Under the pieces are notes generated by a model that was given only the letters and a program-made list of their open reading frames with translations, was not told where the DNA came from and searched no databases. DNA of 10,162 nucleotides from Coprothermobacterota bacterium (GTDB lineage Bacteria; Caldisericota; JANLFM01). Of the stretch, positions 1 through 7,497 are shown one piece after another (positions within the stretch are counted from its first letter, which is position 1; every line of letters begins with the position of its first letter). Position numbers and translations under genes: made by a program. The stretch spans positions 1 through 10,162 of the forward strand of contig JAPLHX010000227.1 in NCBI GenBank assembly GCA_026389415.1, read 5' to 3'.

Positions 1-332
1 CGCGGCACTACTGGCAGGAAGTCAGCCGGATCCCGGGAATCACCGTCTGGGGGCCGGGGTTCGCCGGCGTCGAACGGGCACCGACGGTCTCCATCACCAT
101 CGATGGTTTGTCGCCGCGGGACGCAGCGACCCAACTGGCGCGGAAAGGGATCTTTCTCTGGGACGGGGACTTCTATGCGATCCGCGCGATGGAAGTGCTC
201 GGATTGGCCCAGACCGGTGGTGTGCTCCGCAGCGGGATTTCCCTTTACAACACGCAAGCGGAAATTGACCGCCTGCTGGAGGGTCTCGAGGGGCTGGCCC
301 GCATTGGGCCAGGACATGCTGCCGCAGGCTGA
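1..332 (+). CDS. Cysteine desulfurase-like class V aminotransferase, C-terminal fragment
   Basis: The gene enters from the left edge; about 109 C-terminal residues are visible, in the frame starting at base 3 and ending at the TGA at 330-332. Readable stretches such as GIFLWDGDFYAIRAMEVLGL, GGVLRSGISLYNT and AEIDRLLEGLEGLA match the C-terminal small domain of PLP-dependent class V aminotransferases of the cysteine-desulfurase-like (SufS/NifS-related, TIGR01976-type) subfamily. These enzymes mobilise sulfur from cysteine or act on related substrates. The PLP lysine and catalytic cysteine lie upstream of the window, so activity cannot be judged. The family normally ends near the LEGLEGLA helix; the final residues GPGHAAAG are encoded by a short interspersed repeat (310-338) also found twice elsewhere in the window. 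The stop is one base before the next start, which suggests translational coupling with the homoserine dehydrogenase. Family assignment is fairly safe; the exact substrate is not. Confidence 0.75.
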   Translation, partial: RHYWQEVSRIPGITVWGPGFAGVERAPTVSITIDGLSPRDAATQLARKGIFLWDGDFYAIRAMEVLGLAQTGGVLRSGISLYNTQAEIDRLLEGLEGLARIGPGHAAAG

Positions 333-338
333 TATGAT
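310..338 (+). repeat. Copy 1 of a ~29-bp gene-end interspersed repeat
   Basis: This stretch matches the reverse complement of the two perfect copies at 7468-7496 and 7635-7663 at 26 of 29 positions. The core GACATGCTGCCGCAGGCTGA (313-332) is identical in all three. Here it encodes the C-terminal HAAAG and TGA stop of the desulfurase, and it runs up to the start codon of the homoserine dehydrogenase at 334. It contains a small inverted repeat (CTGC-C-GCAG). It is too short to be a transposable element by itself. Confidence 0.8.
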
Positions 339-1359
339 CCGCATCCTGCTCGTCGGGTTCGGCCACGTTGGCCGTCGTCTGGCAGAAATCCTGTCTTGCC
401 GATCCCTTTATCCGGGTTTGGCCGGCTTGAATGTTTCCATCGTCGGGATCACCACCGGGCGACATGGATCCCTGATTCGTCCGCAGGGGGTTGACCTTTC
501 CGCTGCTCTAAAAGATTGGCAGTCCACCGAGCATTTTCCTGTCTGTGCCGGCGGGGTTTCCATGATGGATAGTCTGCAAGCGATCCGCTCGATGGATTAC
601 GATGTACTGGTGGAGCTTTCCACTCTCAGCGTTGCGGCGCGAGGAGAACCCGCCATCACGCACGTGCGGGAAGCGCTGGCGCGCGGCAAACACGTCATCA
701 CAGCCAACAAGGGCCCGGTGGCCTGGGCTTATCGTTCGCTGCGCGACCTGGCCGCCGCACGGGAAGTTTCCTTCCTCTACGAGGGCACCGTGATGGACGG
801 GGCACCCATTTTCAATCTGGTGCATCGATGCCTAGCTGGAAACACGATTCGCCGGATTGAGGGGATTCTCAATTCCACCACCAACGTCATTCTGACGGCG
901 ATGGAAAACGGAATGAGCCTGGAGCAAGGTCTGGCATTGGCCCAACAAGAGGGCGTAGCCGAGGCGGACGCCCGCCTGGACCTGGACGGCTGGGATGCGG
1001 CAGTCAAGCTCAGCGCCCTGGCCAATGCCGTGATGGGTGGTGAGCTGTCGCCGGAGGAAGTGGAGCGGCAAAGCCTGTTCTCCTTGCCTCCCGAGCAAGC
1101 GCGAACTACCCTGGCGAGCGGTTTTCGCCTGAAGATGGTCTGCCGGGTGGAACGAACCGACAGCGGCTTACGGGCTTCGGTGAAAGCCACGGAAGTACCC
1201 CTCTCCGACCCGCTGGCGTTGGTAGCAAATAGGGGTTCGATGATCCGCATCACCACGGATCTGCTGGGCCAGTTCACCCTCACCCAGGAACACCCCAATC
1301 TGACCAGTACCGCCTACGCTGTGATCAGCGATCTGTTTTGTCTTTTGGGAAGGCAATGA
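334..1359 (+). CDS. hom: Homoserine dehydrogenase (short form, no ACT domain)
   Basis: Predicted to interconvert L-aspartate-4-semialdehyde and L-homoserine with NAD(P)H, the branch point to threonine and methionine, in the cytoplasm. I start it at 334, giving 341 residues, because the Rossmann motif GFGHVG (residues 8-13) then sits at the usual N-terminal position; an ATG at 316 would add six residues encoded by the repeat. The TANKGP motif carries the expected catalytic lysine (Lys126), LNSTTNVIL is the substrate-domain signature, and EADARLDLDGWDAAVKL gives Glu210, Asp221 and Lys225, matching the yeast enzyme's Glu208, Asp219 and Lys223. About 340 residues fits forms lacking the C-terminal regulatory ACT domain, so threonine feedback through that domain is not expected. 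A conserved class V aminotransferase gene ends one base upstream. A homoserine-dehydrogenase-like paralogue with another substrate cannot be fully excluded. Confidence 0.88.
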   Translation: MIRILLVGFGHVGRRLAEILSCRSLYPGLAGLNVSIVGITTGRHGSLIRPQGVDLSAALKDWQSTEHFPVCAGGVSMMDSLQAIRSMDYDVLVELSTLSVAARGEPAITHVREALARGKHVITANKGPVAWAYRSLRDLAAAREVSFLYEGTVMDGAPIFNLVHRCLAGNTIRRIEGILNSTTNVILTAMENGMSLEQGLALAQQEGVAEADARLDLDGWDAAVKLSALANAVMGGELSPEEVERQSLFSLPPEQARTTLASGFRLKMVCRVERTDSGLRASVKATEVPLSDPLALVANRGSMIRITTDLLGQFTLTQEHPNLTSTAYAVISDLFCLLGRQ

Positions 1360-1425
1360 ATCACTGACGATCCCGGGATTGATCCTTAAACGGAAGAAAG
1401 CGCTTGGAAAGGGGCGAACGATGCT

Positions 1426-2460
1426 ATGACAAGGCCGTTGCATTGGTCTCCACCATCGGACTGGCTAAAAATCACGACGATCGAAACCCACGCCGGCGGG
1501 GAACCCCTGCGGGTGATCGTGGAAGGGCTGCCTCCCATCCCGGGCGACACCATCCTGGCCAAGCGGCGCTTTCTCAAAGAGAACCTGGATTTCCTGCGAA
1601 CGGCATTGATGTGGGAACCGCGGGGCCACGCCGACATGTACGGCGCCATCGTGACGGAGCCGGTGACCCCGGACGGCGATATTGGCGTGCTGTTTCTGCA
1701 CAACGAGGGTTTCAGCACGATGTGTGGACACGGCGTGATCGGGTTGGCCAAGGTGTTGCTGGACACCCATTGGCTGGAAAAGCCGGGGGACGAGCCCGTG
1801 ATCCGCATGGACACTCCCGCCGGCCGGGTGACGGCGACGGCACACCGTTCCGCCGGAATCGTGCAGACCGTTTCCTTCCAGAATGTGCCCTCCTTCGTCT
1901 ACGCCCAAAACCAGATCGTGGAAGTTCCCGGAGTGGGCCCCATTCGCTACGACGTAGCGTTCGGCGGCGCGTTCTATGCCTTTGTACCGGCCGAAGCTCT
2001 GGGCGTCGGGCTGGAACCCCAGGATTTCCGCCGTTTAATCGACCTGGGCATCAGGATCAAGCGGGCTGTGATGGCTAGCCTGCCGATCTGCCACCCCTTC
2101 GAGGAGGACCTCGGGTTTCTCTACGGCACCATCTTCGTCGGTGCTCCGATGGACCCCGTACATCACAGCCGAAATGTTTGTATCTTTGCCGACGGGGAAG
2201 TGGACCGTTCCCCTACCGGCACCGGCGTCAGTGCCCGTACGGCCCTGCACGTCCTCCGGGGGGAACTTGCCCTGGGAGAGCCCTTTACGGTGGAAAGCAT
2301 CCTGGGGACTTGCTTTACCGGCAAAGCAGTAGCCCAGACGCAATTCGGCCCCTATGCCGCCGTCATCCCCGAAATTTTGGGCAGTGCCTCCATTGTCGGC
2401 CAAGCCCAATGGTGGATCGACCCCACGGACCCCTTGCAGCACGGGTTCATCCTCCGCTAG
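1426..2460 (+). CDS. trans-3-hydroxy-L-proline dehydratase (proline racemase family)
   Basis: This 344-residue protein has the proline racemase fold. ETHAGGEPLRVI near the N-terminus, the STMCGHG motif with catalytic Cys100, and DRSPTGTGVSA around residues 259-269 are diagnostic. In proline racemase and 4-hydroxyproline epimerase the second motif carries a second catalytic cysteine; here that position is Thr264. The Cys/Thr pair is the known signature of trans-3-hydroxy-L-proline dehydratase (human L3HYPDH: Cys104/Thr273), which makes delta1-pyrroline-2-carboxylate and water. A purine-rich Shine-Dalgarno (GGAAAGGGG, 1407-1415) precedes the chosen ATG; an ATG five bases earlier is out of frame. 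The gene lies 66 bp after the homoserine dehydrogenase and ahead of an amino-acid importer operon with its own apparent promoter. A downstream pyrroline-2-carboxylate reductase is not in the window. The family is near certain; the dehydratase call rests on Thr264. Confidence 0.85.
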   Translation: MTRPLHWSPPSDWLKITTIETHAGGEPLRVIVEGLPPIPGDTILAKRRFLKENLDFLRTALMWEPRGHADMYGAIVTEPVTPDGDIGVLFLHNEGFSTMCGHGVIGLAKVLLDTHWLEKPGDEPVIRMDTPAGRVTATAHRSAGIVQTVSFQNVPSFVYAQNQIVEVPGVGPIRYDVAFGGAFYAFVPAEALGVGLEPQDFRRLIDLGIRIKRAVMASLPICHPFEEDLGFLYGTIFVGAPMDPVHHSRNVCIFADGEVDRSPTGTGVSARTALHVLRGELALGEPFTVESILGTCFTGKAVAQTQFGPYAAVIPEILGSASIVGQAQWWIDPTDPLQHGFILR

Positions 2461-2506
2461 CACCACAGTGCAAACCCTACCTTCCAAGGACATGACTTGA
2501 CCTTTC

Positions 2507-2536
2507 TTGAAATGACAAAGGCGGCGCGACTATACT
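2507..2536 (+). promoter_or_regulatory. Sigma70-like promoter for the liv operon
   Basis: TTGAAA (2507-2512) and TATACT (2531-2536) are separated by 18 bases, a good match to vegetative promoter hexamers. It lies in the 215-bp gap between the dehydratase stop and the binding-protein start. Transcription would begin near 2543, leaving a leader of about 130 bases. A second -35-like TTGACC at 2497-2502 is 28 bases from the -10, too far to pair with it. No clear operator is visible. Confidence 0.5.
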
Positions 2537-2545
2537 GTCTAGTTA

Positions 2546-2641
2546 ATGAAGCAATTCCTTGCAAGCGACAAAGACGGAGAGGAGGTGGAGCCAGAAACGC
2601 AATTCCCCTGTTTCGGTAAAGCAGTTCCCAGTTCACTTTGA
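2546..2641 (+). CDS. Possible leaderless 31-codon leader ORF ahead of livK
   Basis: An ATG at 2546 opens a 31-residue frame beginning MKQFLASDKDGEEVEP and ending at the TGA at 2639-2641, 34 bases before the livK start. The ATG is about three bases after the start site predicted from the -10 hexamer, so it would be translated as a leaderless message if at all; there is no Shine-Dalgarno before it. I recognise no family and it has no run of one amino acid such as an attenuator peptide would show. It may simply be a chance open frame in a 5' untranslated region. Confidence 0.15.
   Translation: MKQFLASDKDGEEVEPETQFPCFGKAVPSSL
2580..2587 (+). promoter_or_regulatory. Orphan strong Shine-Dalgarno (AGGAGGTG) in the livK leader
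   Basis: AGGAGGTG is a near-perfect complement to the 16S rRNA 3' end, but no ATG, GTG or TTG follows at normal spacing, and the real livK start lies 89 bases downstream with its own ribosome-binding sites. It falls inside the small leader frame at 2546-2641. It could be a ribosome standby or pausing site, or coincidence. Confidence 0.25.
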
Positions 2642-2644
2642 AAA

Positions 2645-2674
2645 GTAGGAAAAGGAAAGGTAGGAAAAGGAAAA
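2645..2674 (+). repeat. Tandem 15-bp repeat duplicating the livK ribosome-binding site
   Basis: GTAGGAAAAGGAAAG at 2645-2659 is repeated at 2660-2674 with one mismatch at the last base. Each unit contains AGGAAAAGG, a Shine-Dalgarno-like purine run. The second unit sits just before the livK ATG at 2676, and its AAGG is five bases from the start; the first is a spare copy 15 bases upstream. The arrangement may raise initiation of the abundant binding protein. Confidence 0.7.
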
Positions 2675-2675
2675 G

Positions 2676-3881
2676 ATGAGGAAAGTTTTTGTTTCACTGT
2701 TTGTAGCGATTTTGTCCCTGATGCTGTTGCTTACCGGCTGCGGCGGTGGTACGACCACCCCCACAGCCACTCCCACAACCACCCCCACCATCCCACCACC
2801 GCCCGTTGAGAAAATCGTGATCGGATTGCAGGCTCCGATTACCGGTGACTTCTCTGCGGAAGGCCAATGGGCCAAGCAGTGCGTGGAAGTGGCGCAAGAT
2901 CTGATCAATAAAGCCGGAGGCGTGCTGGGCAAGCAGATAGAGATCGTCGTGGTGGATGACGGCTCCAATGCCAAAGACAGTGCCACCGCCGCCCAGAAGA
3001 TGATCTCCCAGGGCCTGAAGGAAGTGATCGCTTCCTACGGCTCCTCCGTGACCCGTCCCGCCGCAGACCTCTACGACAAGAACAAGGTCGTTTCCGTGGG
3101 TTATGGCTGCACGGCCGTCTCCTTAACGATGGAGACCCAGCGTCCCTACTTCTTCCGCACCGCCGGACGGGATGACACCCAGTCCGAATTCTTCGCCAAG
3201 TTCGCGGTCGAGAAGCTCGGCGCCAAGAAGATCGCCATCATGCACGACAACCAGGACTACGGTAAGGGCGTGGCCGACGACGCCAAGAAATTTCTCCAGC
3301 CCTCCATCGACGCCGGCACGACCGAGATCGTCTACTTCGACGCGATTACCAAAGGCCAGTCCGACTACTCCGCAGCCATCACCAAGTTGAAAGAGATCGC
3401 CCCCGATTTATGGTTTTTTACCGCCTACTACAACGAAGCTGCCCTTCTGATTAAGCAAGCGCGTGAGATGGGCTTCGATGTGACCTTCGTCGGCAACAAC
3501 TCCGTACCGACGCCGGACTTCGAGAAAGTAGCCGGCGACGCGATCAAAGGCACCTACATGCTGAACGAGCCGATGCCCCAATTCTTGACCTTCCCCGAGT
3601 CCAAGACCTTCATGGACGCTTACAAAGCAAAATATAACGAGCTGCCGGGTTCTATCTGGGCCGTCTACGCCGCTGACGCCTTAAACGCCCTCTGCGCCGC
3701 CATCAAAACGGCCGGCACCACCGACCCGGACAAAGTGGCCGCCACCATGCGAACCATGACCGACGCCAAAGGTATCACCGGTCCCTTGATGTTCACCGAC
3801 CGTGGCGACCGCAAGAACATCCCCTACTACGCTTACCTGTACAACAACGACGGGAAACTGGAGCTGTTCTGGCCTAAATAG
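2676..3881 (+). CDS. livK: Branched-chain/hydrophobic amino-acid ABC transporter substrate-binding lipoprotein
   Basis: A 401-residue extracytoplasmic solute receptor of the Leu/Ile/Val-binding type (Peripla_BP_6 fold). A hydrophobic signal segment ends in the lipobox LLTGC with Cys22 as the lipidation site, so it should be anchored outside the cytoplasmic membrane. Residues about 26-44 form a Thr/Pro-rich spacer, then the mature domain opens with IVIGLQAPITGDFSAEG. Typical family stretches follow: VVVDDGSNAKDSATAAQKMI, YFFRTAGRDDTQSE and MHDNQDYGKGVADDAKKFL at the lobe hinge. Ligand cannot be read directly; leucine-type amino acids are the default for the family, though relatives bind amides, polyols or urea. 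Two tandem Shine-Dalgarno units precede the ATG. It is first in an operon with permease and ATPase genes, and the usual strong expression of the binding protein fits the promoter just upstream. Confidence 0.9.
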   Translation: MRKVFVSLFVAILSLMLLLTGCGGGTTTPTATPTTTPTIPPPPVEKIVIGLQAPITGDFSAEGQWAKQCVEVAQDLINKAGGVLGKQIEIVVVDDGSNAKDSATAAQKMISQGLKEVIASYGSSVTRPAADLYDKNKVVSVGYGCTAVSLTMETQRPYFFRTAGRDDTQSEFFAKFAVEKLGAKKIAIMHDNQDYGKGVADDAKKFLQPSIDAGTTEIVYFDAITKGQSDYSAAITKLKEIAPDLWFFTAYYNEAALLIKQAREMGFDVTFVGNNSVPTPDFEKVAGDAIKGTYMLNEPMPQFLTFPESKTFMDAYKAKYNELPGSIWAVYAADALNALCAAIKTAGTTDPDKVAATMRTMTDAKGITGPLMFTDRGDRKNIPYYAYLYNNDGKLELFWPK

Positions 3882-3918
3882 CTCGTCTCCATCCGGTTAG
3901 AAGGGAGAGAGGTCCCGC

Positions 3919-4830
3919 ATGGACACCCTCATTCAGCAATTGATCAACGGGCTCACCATCGGCTCCTTCTACGCGCTGGTAGCTTTGGGCTATTCCATGG
4001 TTTATGGCGTGATGAAGCTGATCAACTTCGCCCATGGGGACCTCTTTACCCTTGGAAGTTATATTGGCTATACCGTATTGGTGGTTGGCGCAAGTTGGGT
4101 GACCGCCACCTTCGGCATTTGGGGAGGAATGGCCATTGCCTTGGTTGCGGCCATGATCGGCATCGGCGTAGCCGGTTTGGTGATGGAACGGATCGCCTAC
4201 CGCCCCGTCTATAAAGCGGGTCGACTTCCGCTGGTGGTCTCGGCCCTCGGCATGTCCTTTGTCATCTCCCAGGGGATCATGGCGATCTGGGGGCCCAATC
4301 CGCAAGCCTACCTCAGCGGATGGACGCCCAAGGACTTTCTCCAATTCGGAAACATCCGGGTTCCCGTTCTGCAGATTGCGATCCTGGTGCTGGCATTGGG
4401 TTTAATGGCTTTAATCTATTGGTTGGTGGAGAGAACCACTTTCGGAGCCGCCATTCGAGCCGCTGCCCAAGACCGAGATACCGCGACGCTGATGGGGATT
4501 AATTTCAATCTGATTATCTTCTTCGTGTTTGCCTTAGGACCGGCTCTAGGTGGCATGGCTGGGGTGATGCAAGGACTCAAGTACACCCGTATCTCATTTA
4601 ATATGGGTTGGTTGTACGGTTTGAAAGCATTTACGGCCACCATTTTGGGCGGGATCGGCAATATCCCTGGAGCCATGATTGGCGGCCTTCTTCTGGGGGT
4701 GATGGAAGCCCTGTTCGAGGGATATGTGTCCGGTGCCTGGAAGGATGTCTTCATCTTTCTGATTTTGATCTTGGTGCTCATCTGGCGACCCACTGGCCTG
4801 TTCGGTGAGAAAACAGCGGAAAAAGTGTAG
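3919..4830 (+). CDS. livH: ABC transporter permease, LivH family
   Basis: A 303-residue polytopic inner-membrane protein forming one half of the translocation channel. The N-terminal LINGLTIGSFYALVALGYSM and LINFAHGDLFTLGSY are the classic LivH signature. AIRAAAQDRDTATLMGI (from about residue 178) is the cytoplasmic loop that contacts the ATPases, followed by the Gly-rich LGGIGNIPGAMIGG segment. About eight hydrophobic segments are visible. A GAGAGG Shine-Dalgarno at 3907-3912 lies six bases before the ATG. It starts 37 bases after the binding protein and stops two bases before the next gene, so it is translated as part of the operon. Length and motifs are standard for the family. Confidence 0.93.
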   Translation: MDTLIQQLINGLTIGSFYALVALGYSMVYGVMKLINFAHGDLFTLGSYIGYTVLVVGASWVTATFGIWGGMAIALVAAMIGIGVAGLVMERIAYRPVYKAGRLPLVVSALGMSFVISQGIMAIWGPNPQAYLSGWTPKDFLQFGNIRVPVLQIAILVLALGLMALIYWLVERTTFGAAIRAAAQDRDTATLMGINFNLIIFFVFALGPALGGMAGVMQGLKYTRISFNMGWLYGLKAFTATILGGIGNIPGAMIGGLLLGVMEALFEGYVSGAWKDVFIFLILILVLIWRPTGLFGEKTAEKV

Positions 4831-4832
4831 CG

Positions 4833-6734
4833 ATGGCCGATCTTACTTCCAAGCTGACCCAGCGCATCTCCAAGACCCAAGGTCAATCACCGCAGCGGAA
4901 GTTCCCCCGGGCGACCGGTCTTGTCCTGCTGGTGGCAGCCATTGCCCTGTTGGGTGCCTTTCCCCTGTTGCCGTTTGTGAACAACTACTTAATCGATGTC
5001 GGGTTCATCGTGGGTATCTATGCCTTGTTGGGACTGAGCCTGAACATCGTGCTGGGGGAAGTGGGCCTCTTTGATCTGGGCCATATGGCTTTCTGCGCCA
5101 TCGGTGCCTACACCACCGGCATCCTCTTCCACCAGCTGCACCTGCCGATTGTGATCCTGCTTCCGATCAGCGCCATCGTGGCCGGCGGATTTGCCTACCT
5201 GGTGACTTCCCCGGTCATCCACCTGCGGGGCGACTATCTCTGCATTGTGACCATTGGCATCGGGGAGATCGTCCGACTTGTGTTGCAGAACAACCCCGGC
5301 GGCTTGACGAACGGACCGAACGGCATCGGCAACATCGGCAATCCCGACTTCGGCCTATTTTCCATTCAGAGTCCCACCCAGTTCTATTACTACATCTGGA
5401 TTGTGATTGGACTGGTCATCATCGGGTTGATCAATCTGCAAAAGTCGCGCGTGGGTCGCGCCTGGAACTACATCCGGGAAGATGAGATCGCTGCCAAGGC
5501 CAACGGCATCGACGTGCGGGCCTTCAAGTTGCTGGCATTCGTTCTGGGAGCTGCTATCGCCGGTATCGCCGGAAATATCTATGCTTCCAAGTACATGTTC
5601 ATCGAGCCGAACAATTTCAGCTTTATGGAATCCGCTCTGCTGTTCTGCATCGTGCTGTTGGGCGGTCTCGGATCAATCCCGGGCAGCCTGTTGGGCGCGG
5701 CCGTGATCGTGATTTTCCCGGAGATCTTCCGCCAGTTTGCCAGCTATCGCTTGCTGTTCTTCGGTGCGGCCCTGATCGTGATGATGATTTTCCGCCCAGG
5801 TGGTCTCTGGCCACGGCGCAGAGAAGGACTCGGGTTCGCCGGCCTGGGCATTCGCAAGCTGCCTCGAGACGAAAATGCCTTGCTGGCGGAAGCCCCCGTT
5901 CCTCCTCGCCCCGGTACTGTCCCCCTAAAGACCTATCGGTTACCTCCAGTGACCGTCGCCATGTCCGAAGGATTGATCCTGGAGACGAAGGCCATTACTC
6001 TAAAATTTGGGGGGCTGGTGGCCGTAAGCAACTTCGATATGAGCGTGGTCACCGGCAAAATTACATCCCTGATTGGCCCCAACGGCGCCGGCAAGACCAC
6101 TCTGTTCAACGTGATCACCGGCATCTACCGACCCAACAAAGGTAAGGTGGTCTTCCAGGGACGTGATATTACCAAGCTGAAACCTCATACCATCATCGGG
6201 GCCGGCATCGCCCGCACCTTCCAGAACATCCGCCTGTTCCCCAGCCTGACCTGCATCGAGAACGTGATGTCCGGTCCCCATTGCCACGCTAAGGAAGGCA
6301 CCTGGCCGGCCGTGTTCCGCACGCCGGCTCAGGCTCGGGAGGAACGAAAGATCGTGGAGCTGGCTTCCTACCGCTTAAACCAAGTGGGCCTCTGGGCCTT
6401 CCGCAACGAGCTGGCCAAGAATTTGCCCTACGGCAAGCAGCGGCTGCTGGAATTGGCGCGGGCCCTCGCCACCAGCCCCAGCCTGCTGATCCTAGACGAA
6501 CCCTCCTCCGGCTTAAACGACAAGGAGACCGAAGACCTGATGGCGATGCTCCAGGTTTTCCTTGGGGAGGGATTCACCATGCTCTTAATCGAGCACGACA
6601 TGAACGTGGTGATGGGCATCTCCGACTGGGTGACGGTGATGGACATGGGGTCCAAGATCGCCGAAGGCCCACCCCGGGAGATCTACAACAATCCTTTAGT
6701 GATCGAGGCCTACCTCGGCAAGGAGGAGGACTGA
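4833..6734 (+). CDS. livMG: LivM permease fused to LivG ATPase
   Basis: A 633-residue polypeptide joins the second permease and the first ATPase of a branched-chain amino-acid importer. Residues about 33-325 are LivM: SLNIVLGEVGLFDLGHMAF, VTIGIGEIVRLVLQNN, the ATPase-contact loop near GRAWNYIREDEIAAKANGI, and FRPGGLWP at the end. A charged, Pro-rich linker (about 325-380) leads to the LivG nucleotide-binding domain: Walker A GPNGAGKT at 415-422 (Lys421), the LivG-type signature LPYGKQ at 531-536 (replacing LSGGQ), Walker B LLILDEP with Asp555 and Glu556, and the H-loop His588. In-frame Met377 has no Shine-Dalgarno in front and no stop separates the halves, so this reads as a true fusion rather than two genes. 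It begins two bases after livH and ends one base before livF, with AGGAGGAGGA just before the latter. Confidence 0.92.
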   Translation: MADLTSKLTQRISKTQGQSPQRKFPRATGLVLLVAAIALLGAFPLLPFVNNYLIDVGFIVGIYALLGLSLNIVLGEVGLFDLGHMAFCAIGAYTTGILFHQLHLPIVILLPISAIVAGGFAYLVTSPVIHLRGDYLCIVTIGIGEIVRLVLQNNPGGLTNGPNGIGNIGNPDFGLFSIQSPTQFYYYIWIVIGLVIIGLINLQKSRVGRAWNYIREDEIAAKANGIDVRAFKLLAFVLGAAIAGIAGNIYASKYMFIEPNNFSFMESALLFCIVLLGGLGSIPGSLLGAAVIVIFPEIFRQFASYRLLFFGAALIVMMIFRPGGLWPRRREGLGFAGLGIRKLPRDENALLAEAPVPPRPGTVPLKTYRLPPVTVAMSEGLILETKAITLKFGGLVAVSNFDMSVVTGKITSLIGPNGAGKTTLFNVITGIYRPNKGKVVFQGRDITKLKPHTIIGAGIARTFQNIRLFPSLTCIENVMSGPHCHAKEGTWPAVFRTPAQAREERKIVELASYRLNQVGLWAFRNELAKNLPYGKQRLLELARALATSPSLLILDEPSSGLNDKETEDLMAMLQVFLGEGFTMLLIEHDMNVVMGISDWVTVMDMGSKIAEGPPREIYNNPLVIEAYLGKEED

Positions 6735-6735
6735 G

Positions 6736-7497
6736 ATGGCCGCCGTGCTGCAGGTGGAAACCCTGTTCGTGTCCTACGGAGCGGTGGAGGCCCTCAAGGG
6801 GATCTCCCTCGAGCTGGACGAAGGGGACATCGTGGCCGTGCTGGGTTCCAACGGCGCCGGCAAGACCACCCTGCTGAAGTCCATCTCCCGTCTGCTGGTG
6901 CCCCGAAGCGGATCGATCCGGCTGCGCGGTGCCGACATCAACAAGTTTGCCCCCTACCAACTGATCCAGCAGGGGATCGCCCACGTGCCGGAAGGACGAA
7001 AGGTCTTCGCCACCCTGACGGTGGAAGAGAACCTGCGGATGGGCGTCTTTGGCGTACGCACCATGGCTCCGGGGAAGGAATACAAAAAAACGCGGGAATG
7101 GATCTTCCGGCTGTTTCCTCGGCTGTTGGAACGGCGCAAGCAGTTGGCTGGCACCCTTTCCGGCGGAGAGCAGCAGATGCTGGCCATCGGCCGCGGCCTG
7201 ATCTCCAAACCCAGCCTGATGCTGTTGGACGAACCATCCCTGGGCCTGGCCCCGGTGATCGCGCAGGAGATCTTCCGCGTGATCCGCCAGATCCACCAGG
7301 AGGAGAAGGTCTCGATCCTGCTGGTGGAGCAGAACGCGCGCAAGGCGTTGGGATTGGCCCGCTACGGCTACATTCTGGAGACGGGCAAGATCGCCATCCA
7401 GGGGGAAGCCTGCGACCTGCGCAACGACGAGCGGGTGAAAGCGGCCTACCTGGGCGGCGCGAAGGTAAACATCTCAGCCTGCGGCAGCATGTCTTGA
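6736..7497 (+). CDS. livF: ABC transporter ATP-binding protein, LivF family
   Basis: The second ATPase of the importer, 253 residues, driving transport by ATP hydrolysis on the cytoplasmic face as a heterodimer with the LivG domain. Walker A is GSNGAGKTT (37-45, Lys43), the signature is LSGGEQQ (141-147), and Walker B is LMLLDEPSLGL (Asp165, Glu166). LVEQN occupies the H-loop position, where LivF proteins normally carry Gln rather than His. A strong AGGAGGAGGA Shine-Dalgarno (6721-6730) lies inside the end of livMG. The family usually finishes near AAYLGG; here the reading frame continues through GAKV and then NISACGSMS, encoded by the interspersed repeat at 7468-7496, whose last bases with the next A form the stop. 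The extra tail is probably tolerated because it lies past the conserved fold. Confidence 0.92.
   Translation: MAAVLQVETLFVSYGAVEALKGISLELDEGDIVAVLGSNGAGKTTLLKSISRLLVPRSGSIRLRGADINKFAPYQLIQQGIAHVPEGRKVFATLTVEENLRMGVFGVRTMAPGKEYKKTREWIFRLFPRLLERRKQLAGTLSGGEQQMLAIGRGLISKPSLMLLDEPSLGLAPVIAQEIFRVIRQIHQEEKVSILLVEQNARKALGLARYGYILETGKIAIQGEACDLRNDERVKAAYLGGAKVNISACGSMS
7468..7496 (-). repeat. Copy 2 of the ~29-bp gene-end interspersed repeat
   Basis: Perfectly identical over 29 bases to copy 3 at 7635-7663, in the same orientation and 167 bases away (start to start). On the plus strand it begins AACATCTCAG and ends CATGTCTTG; flanking bases differ on both sides, so the boundaries are sharp. Here it replaces the natural C-terminus of LivF, adding NISACGSMS and the stop. 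Strand is given relative to copy 1. Confidence 0.85.

Noticed and set aside
103..333. N-terminal extension of the homoserine dehydrogenase from the ATG at 103
   Set aside because: The extra 77 residues are an out-of-frame read of the desulfurase C-terminus; the conserved Rossmann start is at 334.
777..1298. Long minus-strand ORF opposite the homoserine dehydrogenase
   Set aside because: Ser/Arg-rich shadow of a strongly supported gene, with no recognisable domain.
5961..6734. Separate livG gene starting at Met377 of the fusion
   Set aside because: No Shine-Dalgarno before 5961 and no stop codon or gap between the permease and ATPase parts.
6574..7296. Minus-strand 240-codon ORF opposite livF
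   Set aside because: Shadow of livF, His/Gln/Gly-rich without domain character.
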